NCBI GenBank assembly: GCA_003117195.1
Contig: BDSI01000240.1
Coordinates: 28,540-92,539 of the forward strand
Source of the DNA: Eudorina sp. 2006-703-Eu-15
Taxonomy: Eukaryota > Chlorophyta > Chlorophyceae > Chlamydomonadales > Volvocaceae
Reading direction: 5' to 3'
Length of the DNA stretch: 64,000 nucleotides
In this document: positions 55,801-64,000 of the stretch, in pieces
How positions within the stretch are numbered: the first letter of the stretch is position 1
Layout of the letters: each line of letters opens with the position of its first letter
The notes under the pieces: model-generated
The model's input: the letters and a program-made list of their open reading frames with translations, nothing else
Database searches by the model: none
What the model was told of the DNA's origin: nothing
Translations under genes and position numbers: made by a program

Positions 55801-56130
55801 TGTGTACTTGTGGGCTTCGTAGAGCGGAAGCGCCCCCTTGGGTATGAGGGTCCTCTGCCAGGCGACCGTGTTGTATGTACGGTGAGTCGGTCGGCTATGT
55901 CTCCCGGTCCGTTTTTGCTTACTCGGGGGCGGGTCAGCGTCCACTCGCTTTCGTGTTTGGGCTATAATGCGGGCCACTCTGTCCTGCGTCCCGAACAGGG
56001 CTTGGGTGATGGCGAACCCATGTTCGGTTGGCACCCCCTCGGGCCAGTCTTGGTTGCCCATGAGCATATTGTTAGGTCGTTGCGCGTCGGGCACCCTCTG
56101 GCTGAGTCCCCGAAGGTTGGGGAGCCTCAC
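52855..56130 (-). CDS. RNase H / CCHC finger / restriction-like endonuclease protein, retroelement-type
   Basis: Single uninterrupted frame of 1091 codons. RNase H fold at about residues 575-725: YTDGS (Asp581), CELSAIHQGL (Glu628), WTDSAAS (Asp655) and YNDAADRAA (Asp714), with KVKSHTG supplying the usual His. A C-x2-C-x7-H-x4-C finger follows (Cys865, Cys868, His876, Cys881). Next comes RPDILF (951-956) and, 30 residues on, HILEIGYTSD (Glu985), the layout of the PD-(D/E)xK endonuclease that follows a CCHC finger in R2-type non-LTR retrotransposons. No reverse transcriptase motif (such as YxDD) is present in residues 1-570; that half is unrecognised, with a block HHAMRWALGWADAERNH and ATLLVFPASKTAPYTRYL. 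It may be a second ORF or a truncated family member. The start is the first ATG, inside the flanking repeats. Confidence 0.75.
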   Translation of the reverse strand: MRLPNLRGLSQRVPDAQRPNNMLMGNQDWPEGVPTEHGFAITQALFGTQDRVARIIAQTRKRVDADPPPSKQKRTGRHSRPTHRTYNTVAWQRTLIPKGALPLYEAHKYTPRDLRPYTTGDDGEGGMLDVEWEPTEEEETRLASQDTWDTLLSEYNHRREHGIEHEPGRVNQAQDQHLTDEQRQGRWEEECYQTTRGQRTLRRYVEIDTEARNPEMDIHPTGKYTIQIGKHNCAPGAAHPIFSDPRDREPADLQTAKHAYVYDPRGKCLGMLPATRLRDMWLRYTAAKSAHPEEHARLAAPGGFPEDVARLLLRYRDRGGSKTNTVKKAHEERLSEYLMERLMQAIGADTERFASPLNVAKCTRVYHARFPEDKLFGASHDAYQQPFRGASVAHPEPTPEEGHHAMRWALGWADAERNHTDPTATLLVFPASKTAPYTRYLRHDLVTHVGTISTDRSDSNLSNDAIWEDVPSYPNGLDLILVANKAGGSVVEPLRQAIDSITKPPQERTAMDETQDTDLRLPQWVRKHICRLKEKYEAGCAPSLSSRRCDNLTDDERCSAHLMFPAKIALRHDAESGIYTDGSVQKIQVDEAEAQVLGAAAVDALTGKTLYIDVNAGTTGCQTITRCELSAIHQGLTMRNDEEGLNNAPITIWTDSAASLFLIKKMINQPTKLALSKHKDLLTNIVRILKERAVRKLKTHLLKVKSHTGIKYNDAADRAAVKAARRDAPDDATWQTEMSDNDPRAHYWWVRKASGPERTAGHYANDLNRGVTSLIKPEVHLGYTKQTLYTSFMSATLPHLDIRTSARTLNRRAGRHKKLKRCMDYWYGQLWNNKLAQRFRRPLVGTKRSRIQSAVPPHMVETAPCPLCRGPDSGGHILGGCKHPDMTALYIKRHNVAVRQIARLLATGRLGGCFMIMDACQAQQLPDYAASTRIPEWVLPNTPTDLRLKLRPDILFIPTIPLLEASKPGYTGPWDHEDHTVHILEIGYTSDTNHTAKQHDKVQQHETLAKELAEAGWKVRYTKQDAISLGLGGTIRKDLLPLMVELGACSHAARACLNDLHDHAVHMLNGIVTLRRKMERGQPVGDNPSGT

Positions 56131-56139
56131 ACTCGGGGA

Positions 56140-56835
56140 AAGGCTCAGTCATACAGCGTGTTTTCAGTCATATTCCCAGTCATACTCCCAGTCATACTCC
56201 CAGTCATAAACCCCTCCTGGTCATGCAGTGTTGGTCATATTCCCAGTCATAATGCGCCTCAGTCATACAGGCCCAGTCATACACCCAGTCATACCATGGG
56301 TCATACCGTGCCTTGGGACAGGCACCCGGTATGACTGGGGCCCGTCATACTGGGCATGCATTTCATGACTAGAACTGGATGACTCACCGGACCACAGAAT
56401 GACTGGAAGGGCACAAAATGACTCATGCCAGTCGTACTGTGCAGTCATACCGCAGTCATACTGCCTGTTTCCATTCATCCAAACCCCGATATGACCAGTC
56501 ATACTGCGTGCTCAGTCATGGCATGCAAGCTCATGGCGTTCGTTATGACTGTGGCTGGTCATACCCTGCCCGCCCATCATGACTGTCGCTCGCCCATCAT
56601 GACTGTGGCTGGTCATACCCATCCCGCCCATCATGACTGTGGCTGGTCATACCCATCCCGCCCATCATGACTGTGGCTGGTCATACCCATCCCGCCCATC
56701 ATGACTGTGGCTGGTCATACCCGTCCCGCCCATCATGACTGTCTGTGGTCCTGGTATGACTCGTACCGGTCATCATGACTGTCTGTGGTCCTGGTATGAC
56801 TCGTACCGGTCATATTACACGAACTGATACATACC
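56140..56835. repeat. ATGACTG/CAGTCAT motif arrays
   Basis: CAGTCATA-type motifs recur every 12-20 bp from 56140 to 56510, in both orientations. From about 56570 to 56735 a 34-bp unit containing CATCATGACTGTGGCTGGTC is repeated about five times. Then a ~40-bp unit with CTGGTATGACTCGTACCGG occurs twice. The array begins at the N-terminus of the RNase H ORF. Confidence 0.85.
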
Positions 56836-57150
56836 CAGTCCACCCCCCATAAGCACCCAGTCCACCCGCCTGCCCTTTTCAACGGATACAGCAGGTCCAT
56901 GCACTCCACTTGACTACCGCCTTTCCAATAACATAGATATAGGTCACACCCAGCCCGCCCTACTTGACTAACGCCTGCCCTTTCTCACTGTAGCAGGTCG
57001 CTCGTGCCAAGTCCACTCAACCTGACTACCGCCTGCCCACTAACATAGATGCAGGTCCTGCCCAGTCCACTCAATCGGACCACTGCCTTCCCCATACGAT
57101 GGATGCAGGTCGTACACCTTCCCACTAAGATTGATGCGGGGTCGTACTGG
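56835..57150. repeat. Imperfect ~60-80-bp repeats (CCCAGTCCAC...TGACTACCGCCTGCCC)
   Basis: Four to five diverged copies of a unit with CCCAGTCCAC, TGACTACCGCCTGCCC and CATAGATGCAGGTC. No coding frame is supported. Confidence 0.65.
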
Positions 57151-57155
57151 GGCAT

Positions 57156-59663
57156 CTACCTGACCAACTTGCCTGCCTTGGGGTTCTTGCCAGAGGGCTT
57201 TCTGGCCGGCCCCTGGCCCCTGCCGCTAGGTGCCCCCTTGCCCACTTGTGCCATCACCTGCTCCAATGCAGCTTCATGCATCGCCTCGTACTCATCACCG
57301 AGCCCATATGCACCGCCACCCTGAGCAACTGCGGCTGCATATGCCGCCGTCTGGCCCATCACCATGGGCCCCCGGCCCACTGCAGTGGTGCCCTGGCCCG
57401 CCGCCGTGGGCCCCTGGCCCGCCGCCGTGGGCCCCGGCCCGCCACCGTGGGCCCCCGGCCCGCCGCCGTGGGCCCCTGGCCCGCCGCCGTGGGCCCCCGG
57501 CCCGCCACCGTGGGCCCCCGGCCCGCCGCCGTGGTGCCCCTGAGTTGGCTGCCGGCGATGCCGTCCATGCCGGTCTCCAAAGCGTCAAGCTCCTGGTCGT
57601 AGTCCTCCTCGTGAGGCCGCTTGTGGCCCACTGCCGGCGGCCAGTCGAAGCCAACTGCTGCCGGTGTCTGCATGTGCAAGAGTAAGACATATGTGATAAA
57701 GATGAAATCATTGAAAATGACCACGCGACACTGGAGCAATACTCACCGTTTTGGGGTGCTCCGTCATGGATGCGACCTGAGCCGCCACAGTGTTGGCAGC
57801 CGCGGGCGGTGCTGCAGGGTTGAGCGGCGCCGTCTTTCTCTGCTGCAGCAACTTCATGCTGATCCCGTGGAAGTCTAGTGCTGCACGGCTGAGCGTGTCT
57901 GCGAGTAAAAGTATTCACTCAGGAGCACTGCCAAAATGCAAGTTTGGATACGACGAACTTATGTACCACTTACACTTGGTGTTGGACAAAACCCACTCGT
58001 AGGCCCTCCCACCAGGTGTCGCAGTAGCCAATGTACAGGTACGTCTTGAGTGGCTCCGGCACTGAGGAGCCCTTGATCACAGCCTGCACTTATAAAATTG
58101 TGATGTCACCATTTACTCCAGGTGCCGGTAGCTGCAGCCAAGCTTACCCGGGCGAACCGCGAGCATTTGCCAACCTCCTCCAACTGATCCGCAATCGCCA
58201 CGTAGCTGGGCCGGCAGTTCTCTTCCCAGTTCTGGCGGCGCTCCTTGAACTTGTCCGTGTACTGCTTCAGGTCGTCCGCGTCCTTAGTCAGCTTCTTGTT
58301 GTAGCATTTCTTTGCGTTGGCCTTGGCTTCCGAGGGGTAGCTGCGAGCAGTTGAAGTTAATGAAGGTATGTGCGACTCAAGACGGCTCTAGAGTCCTGCT
58401 TGGGCAACGTGGACGCACCTTTGGGCCTGGCTGTACAAGGCCTTGGGAGTCCCGGGGAATGTGAACATCCCAACAGGGTGCTTGACCTTTTTGCCCGCCT
58501 TCTTTGCCTCTTCGACCACCCTCTGGTGGTATGCATCGATCGCCGGCTTGTTGGCAGAGTAGCCTTCGTTGTAGTTCCCGAACAGGCCGTATTCGAACGG
58601 TTGCATCGGCAAGCCCCTCGAGTTGAGTGGACATGCCTCAGACAAGGTCATCGCCCACATGCCTGGACAAAGGAAGATAGTGAAATGTGAACAGGACAAC
58701 AACAGATGCACTCCACCGATTGGCATGTTGCTGTACTGATAATGCCAGTGTTGTATGCAAGCCTACCTGCCAGGGCACGTGTAGAAACCTCTGTGATGGC
58801 CGGTGGTACACCATCACCACCAGTCCCGACCAGCACCGGTTCGCCCGTTCTCGCGTCGCGTGGTAAAGGAGGTCCCCAGCTGCAAAATGGATCGTAGTAG
58901 AGCATGTTAGAACAACCTCAAACGCTCAGCTAATGAGACGTGCTGAATACTCAACCATTGCGCTTGTGCTCATTGACCACACTCCTGAATCCGGAGTTGG
59001 CCTGCTCAAAGGCCTTAATGTCTTCCTCGACCTTGAAGCCAGCTTCTGTTTTATGAGAGATGAGGTGAATCCGCATGCAAAAGCTCGGCTTGAGCTTCGC
59101 CCCAGCCGACCGGCTCCTGCTCTTGATGACCTGCACATTTTCCATGTCGTCGTCATCACTTCTTGTTTCAGAACTTGCTCGATGTATGCCTGCAGGTTCC
59201 GTGGAGAACCGGAGCTCGTCTCGTTCCAATCCTCTGAGGGACATTTGGATGCAGAGGTCGCTGGTTATTAATCGTCTGGAAAACTAAATGAGAGATTTAT
59301 TATAACATTGTGAAATGGAATAATAATGTCGAAGCATTAGTGCACATGCCTGGGTGCCCATGGGAAAGTGCGACGGTCAATCTATGACTTGACTTGCTCA
59401 CCGTTGGACGTCGGCTTTTGGTGCTCACGGAAGTCGTATATGTCAACCTTGCTTGCCGAAAATGTGTTCGGCAGATACTCAAGTCGCTCGACCAGTGGTG
59501 TTTCAGTAATGTTGTCTGTGGAACAGACCGACCAGGAGCGCTTCTGACCAACACTAGAGAGATTACCGACCGGTACAAGACTGACATGAACAGATACAAT
59601 AGTTTTTATCTGAAGAGGTGCTGCTCCGTCAGGCTGCTGCCCAATGTGGGCCTGGGTCTCCAT
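57156..59663 (-). CDS. Unrecognised multi-exon gene with frame breaks
   Basis: Minus-strand exons read best as 59663-59402 (ATG start), 59189-58956, about 58890-58760, 58662-58419, 58340-58148, about 58085-57965, about 57903-57748 and about 57670-57156 (stop). Several junctions are exact; GCCCAAAG joins CTACCCC in phase 2. Recognisable stretches are KAGKKVKHPVGMFTFPGTPK, a charged helix (KKLTKDADDLKQYTDKFKER) and a C-terminal seven-residue repeat (GRGPTVA/GQGPTAA) encoded by 21-bp DNA repeats. Frame problems: the 58956/58890 junction is off by one, a one-base shift occurs inside the exon near 57990, and a one-base loss lies in the 21-bp repeats near 57430. So this is either a pseudogene or a gene with indel errors in the sequence. 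I do not recognise the family. Confidence 0.45.
57370..57540 (-). repeat. 21-bp coding repeat (GGGCCC-rich)
   Basis: Seven to eight copies of a 21-bp unit close to GGCCCGCCGCCGTGGGCCCC on the plus strand. It encodes G(R/Q)GPT(A/V)A repeats on the minus strand. One copy near 57430 has four C where the others have five, which shifts the frame. Confidence 0.8.
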
Positions 59664-60462
59664 GGTATGGAGAGTCTAACAGAAAGTTGGTGCGTTGGTT
59701 GATGTATTAGGTAAACAAATGCAAAATATTTAACTCGACAGTCATATTACGCTGACTCCAGACAAAGCTTACTTGCTGAAAGACATCAGTCGAATTCTGG
59801 ATCCGGATCCCAGTGTCCCACATTTCAAGGTTGCCTCCTTGCCTTCAATGTCTGTGCTGTATCACAATTTTACCCACGCATGGTCATACTTATTCATCCA
59901 AGTCCCGTTGAGAGCGTTCGCAACAACAGAGGTCTTGCACATGTTAAAATGTTGCCCGAAACCAAGCCTGCGCAATGCACCCAACCTGCAGAGTCCACCG
60001 TATCCATAAAGTGTTAAAGCCAACATTCACATTTGACATAAACATGCCGGGTTGCCCTCACCCTGGTGACACACTATCACGCACCCTATCAATGTTCGCC
60101 GCGCACCCTATCAAGCAACCTTTAGCTTTCCAACTAATGACGTGACCCGCACCTATGGAATTCACCAATCACAAATACCCACACATCTGCGCCTGAAACA
60201 TTTCGTCATGAAATCGTGTCATGTACTACCTTTTTCCCATAGGCATGGCACCTAGCTACGCACAACAGGCACCAACGCACAATCGCTCCGGCCCATCCAT
60301 CCTTGAGCGCCGTAAGAGCAGCCAATAAGCGCACATCGGACATGGACAGCCCCTTGTTTCACACTTGAACCTCACGTTAAGTGCATGGCTGCCGTCGGTC
60401 CGATGCCCCCATGCAATGCACACATTTGCCGCACCTTTCCTCACACCCCCTGGTCAGCCTAC
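59664..60462. other. Stretch without supported gene
   Basis: No exon with both splice sites and protein-like composition was seen on either strand, and no tandem repeat. Confidence 0.45.
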
Positions 60463-60768
60463 TCAATCGGGTTTTGATTTGGCAGTAGGGCTGAAGGCTG
60501 TGCTCTCCGAACAGAGTCTCAGTGCCCGCCGCCTTGGCACGACGTCTCGGAACGGTGTAAACGGGCCGTCCTTGCACGGACACGCGCCAGCCTGGCAGTC
60601 CTCATCCATCTGCTGAAGTTCCTCGACCACAGGCTGTGCGATATCTGCACAGAACGTGTGCACCTTGTAAATATTGGTACAGGCAAGGAAACTAGCACCA
60701 GCTGATAATGTTAGCTCACCCTGCATCTGTTTGAGTGCCTTCAATGCAGACATTAAGCCGTCCTTCAT
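60463..60768 (-). CDS. Small ORF or terminal exon, Cys-containing
   Basis: 101 codons, MKDGLMSALKALKQMQGEL at the start, ending TAFSPTAKSKPD before a stop. The middle has VEELQQMDEDCQAGACPCKD, which looks like an ordinary soluble protein rather than repeat-derived sequence. An in-frame stop lies two codons before the ATG. Immediately upstream on the same strand is the 217-bp array, whose units carry an exon-like cassette, so this may be the 3' end of the gene from which the array grew. No family is recognised. Confidence 0.4.
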   Translation of the reverse strand: MKDGLMSALKALKQMQGELTLSAGASFLACTNIYKVHTFCADIAQPVVEELQQMDEDCQAGACPCKDGPFTPFRDVVPRRRALRLCSESTAFSPTAKSKPD

Positions 60769-60779
60769 GGCTCATCCAG

Positions 60780-63700
60780 GTCCCGCACAGCGGCCCATCC
60801 TCACCTCGGCTGCTGGCGAGGCGGCCACTGCCTCGAGCATCGCGCCTGACGCCGGCGTGACGCCGCAGGCTGCCCTCGTCCGCGCCAGCCTGCAGGGGAA
60901 TGAAGAGAAAGCGTGTGCACACTTCCTTTGCATTCACGAAAGCACCTGCCTGTCCTACACGGCGCAGCACCGCACGACCGCACAAGTACAGCAGGTCCCG
61001 CACGGCGGCCCATCCTCACCTCGGCTGCTGGCGAGGCGGCCACTGCCTCGAGCGTCGCGCCTGACGCCGGCGGTGACGCCGCAGGCTGCCCCTCGTCCGT
61101 GCCAGCCTGCATGGGAATGACGAATAAGCGTGTGCACACTTCCTTTGCATTCACGAAAGCACCTGCCTGTCCATACGCGGCGCAGCACCGCACGCCCGCA
61201 CAAGTACAGCAGGTCCCGCACGGCGGCCCATCCTCACCTCGGCTGCTGGCGAGGTGGCCACTGCCTCAAGCGTCGCGCCTGACGCCGGCGGTGACGCCGC
61301 AGGCTGCCCCTCGTCCGCGCCAGCCTGCAGGGGAATGAAGAGAAAACGTGTGCACACTTCGTTTGCATTCACGAAAGCACCTGCCTGTCCATACGCGCGC
61401 AGCACGGCACGCCCGCACAAGTACAGCAGGTCCCGCATGGCGGCCCATCCTCACCTCGGCTGCTGGCGAGGCGGCCACGGCCTCGAGCGTCGCGCCTGAC
61501 GCCGGCGGTGACGCCGCAGGCTGCCCTCGTCCGCGCCAGCCTGCAGGGGAATGAAGAGTAAGTGTGTGCACACTTCGTTTGCATTCACGAAAGCACCTGC
61601 CTGTCCATACGCGGCGCAGCACCGCACGCCCGCACAAGTACAGCAGGTCCCGCACGGCGGCCCATCCTCACCTCGGCTGCTGGCGAGGCGGCCACTGCCT
61701 CGAGCATCGCGCCTGACGCCGGCGGTGACGCCACAGGCTGCCCTCGTCCGCGCCAGCCTGCAGGGAATGAAGAGAAAGCGTGTGCACACTTCGTTTGCAT
61801 TCACGAAAGCACCTGCCTGTCCATACGCGGCGCAGCACCGCACGCCCGCACAAGTACAGCAGGTCCCGCACGGCGGCCCATCCTCACCTCGCTGCTGGTG
61901 AGGCGGCCACGGCCTCGAGCGTCGCGCCTGACGCCGGCGGTGACGCCGCAGGCTGCCCTCGTTCGCGCCAGCCTGCAGGGAATGAAGAGAAAGCGTGTGC
62001 ACACTTCGTTTGCATTCACGAAAAGCACCTGCCTGTCCATACGCGGCGCAGCACCGCACGCCCGCACAAGTACAGCAGGTCCCGCACGGCGGCCCATCCT
62101 CACCTCGGCTGCTGGTGAGGCGGCCACGGCCTCGAGTGTCGCGCCTGACGCCGGCAGTGACGCCGCAGGCTGCCCCTCGTTCGCGCCAGCCTGCAGGGGA
62201 ATGAAGAGTAAGCGTGTGCACACTTCGTTTGCATTCACGAAAGCACCTGCCTGTCCATACGCGGCGCAGCACCGCACGCCCGCACAAGTACAGCAGGTCC
62301 CGCACGGCGGCCCATCCTCACCTCGGCTGCTGGCGAGGCGGCCACGGCCTCGAGCGTCGCGCCTGACGGCCGGCGGTGACGCCGCAGGCTGCCCCTCGTC
62401 CGCGCCAGCCTGCATGGGAATGACGAATAAGCGTGTGCACACTTCCTTTGCATTCACGAAAGCACCTGCCTGTCCATACGCGGCGCAGCACCGCACGCCC
62501 GCACAAGTACAGCAGGTCCCGCACGGCGGCCCATCCTCACCTCGGCTGCTGGCGAGGCGGCCACGGCCTCGAGCATCGCGCCTGACGCCGGCGGTGACGC
62601 CGCAGGCTGCCCCTCGTCCGCGCAGCCTGCAGGGGAATGAAGAGAAGCGTGTGCACACTTCCTTTGCATTCACGAAAGCACCTGCCTGTCCATACGCGGC
62701 GCAGCACGCACGCCCGCACAAGTACAGCAGGTCCGCACGGCGGCCCATCCTCACCTCGGCTGCTGGCGAGGCGGCCACGCCTCGAGCGTCGCGCCTGACG
62801 CCGGCGGTGACGCCGCAGGCTGCCCCTCGTCGCGCCAGCCTGCAGGGGAATGAAGAGTAAGCGTGTGCACACTTCGTTTGCATTCACGAAAGCACCTGCC
62901 TGTCCATACGCGGCGCAGCACCGCACGCCCGCACAAGTACAGCAGGTCCCGCACGGCGGCCCATCCTCACCTCGGCTGCTGGCGAGGCGGCCACTGCCTC
63001 GAGCATCGCGCCTGACGCCGGCGGTGACGCCGCAGGCTGCCCTCGTCCGCGCCAGCCTGCAGGGGAATGAAGAGAAAGCGTGTGCACACTTCGTTTGCAT
63101 TCACGAAAGCACCTGCCTGTCCATACGCGGCGCAGCACGGCACGCCCGCACAAGTACAGCAGGTCCCGCACGGCGGCCCATCCTCACCTCGGCTGCTGGC
63201 GAGGCGGCCACGGCCTCGAGCGTCGCGCCTGACGCCGGCGGTGACGCCGCAGGCTGCCCCTCGTTCGCGCCAGCCTGCAGGGGAATGAAAGTAAGCGTGT
63301 GCACACTTCCTTTGCATTCACGAAAGCACCTGCCTGTCCATACGCGGCGCAGCACCGCACGCCCGCAAAGTACAGCAGGTCCCGCACGGCGGCCCATCCT
63401 CACCTCGGCTGCTGGCGAGGCGGCCACGGCCTCGAGCGTCGCGCCTGACGCCGGCGGTGACGCCGCAGGCTGCCCCTCGTCCGCGCCAGCCTGCAGGGAA
63501 TGAAGAGTAAGCGTGTGCACACTTCCTTTGCATTCACGAAAGCACCTGCCTGTCCATACGCGGCAGCACCGCACGCCCGCACAAGTACAGCAGGTCCCGC
63601 ACGGCGGCCCATCCTCACCTCGGCTGCTGGCGAGGCGGCCACGGCCTCGAGCGTCGCGCCTGACGCCGGCGGTGACGCCGCAGGCTGCCCCTCGTCCGCG

Positions 63701-64000
63701 CCAGCCTGCAGGGGAATGAAGAGAAAGCGTGTGCACACTTCCTTTGCATTCACGAAAGCACCTGCCTGTCCATACGCGGCGCAGCACCGCACGCCCGCAC
63801 AAGTACAGCAGGTCCCGCACGGCGGCCCATCCTCACCTCGGCTGCTGGCGAGGCGGCCACGGCCTCGAGCGTCGCGCCTGACGCCGGCGGTGACGCCGCA
63901 GGCTGCCCCTCGTCCGCGCCAGCCTGCAGGGGAATGAAGAGTAAGCGTGTGCACACTTCGTTTGCATTCACGAAAGCACCTGCCTGTCCATACGCGCGCA
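60780..64000 (-). repeat. ~217-bp tandem array (about 15 units) with exon-like cassette
   Basis: Units of 213-221 bp, cut by the right edge of the window. On the minus strand each unit has CCCCTGCAG, then an 87-nt stretch (in intact units AGADEGQPAASPPASGATLE and AVAASPAAE), then GTGAGG. That is an AG-exon-GT arrangement of exactly 29 codons. One-base changes in G/C runs (GAGGGGCAG against GAGGGCAG) break the frame in about half the units. The remainder of each unit (TTTGCATTCACGAAAGCACC and so on) would be intron. Long frames crossing units are by-products of the composition. Confidence 0.9.

Noticed and set aside
53449..55847. Several plus-strand frames of 60-174 codons
   Set aside because: They lie antisense to the intact RNase H/endonuclease ORF and are shadows of it.

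Overview
The window looks like nuclear DNA of a eukaryote. At least three genes have GT-AG introns that keep the reading frame across their junctions. One gene encodes a histone H3-type protein, and nothing bacterial or organellar is visible. Unique DNA is moderately AT-rich, while the tandem arrays are strongly GC-rich. The mix of transposon-derived genes, several unrelated satellites and short palindromic motif arrays is what I would expect from a repeat-rich protist or green-lineage alga. That taxonomic guess cannot be proved from the sequence.

Layout, left to right. 1-3480: five 727-731-bp tandem units; each carries, on the minus strand, one in-frame Ser/Ala/Pro/Thr-rich exon of 279-282 nt. 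3560-5395 (-): a diverged further copy, another low-complexity exon, and an exon encoding an OTU-like cysteine protease domain. All of these fit one minus-strand gene that runs off the left edge. 4150-4680: GT runs and a GC-rich islet. 5941-6502: arrays of the 12-bp palindrome TGACCGCGGTCA. 7051-28329 (+): a 14-exon, about 1826-codon transposase-derived gene. Its ninth intron is swollen to 11.4 kb by a terminal-inverted-repeat element (12201-23371) that contains a perfect 113-bp inverted repeat, a decayed transposase fragment and an array of about 12 units of about 440 bp. 30160-30758 (+): a divergent histone H3 gene with one intron. About ten bases after its stop begins a 10.8-kb satellite of 181-bp units (30768-41600) with higher-order structure. 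41651-43168 (+): the last four exons of a Ser/Thr/Pro-rich gene that shares a short motif with the minus-strand gene at 3837-4051. 45040-52655: about 42 units of a 184-bp satellite. 52855-56130 (-): a 1091-residue ORF with RNase H, a CCHC finger and a restriction-like endonuclease motif but no reverse transcriptase. 56140-57150: short repeat arrays. 57156-59663 (-): an unrecognised multi-exon gene with several frame breaks. 60463-60768 (-): a small ORF. 60780-64000: about 15 units of a 217-bp satellite that runs off the right edge.

The genes do not form a pathway. The common theme is sequence amplification. Two arrays (727-731 bp and 217 bp) look like multiplied exon-plus-intron cassettes, one (about 440 bp) sits inside a transposon within an intron, and the 181-bp and 184-bp arrays are classic satellite-sized. 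The most notable combination is a histone H3 variant with CENP-A-like substitutions directly beside a nucleosome-scale, higher-order satellite.
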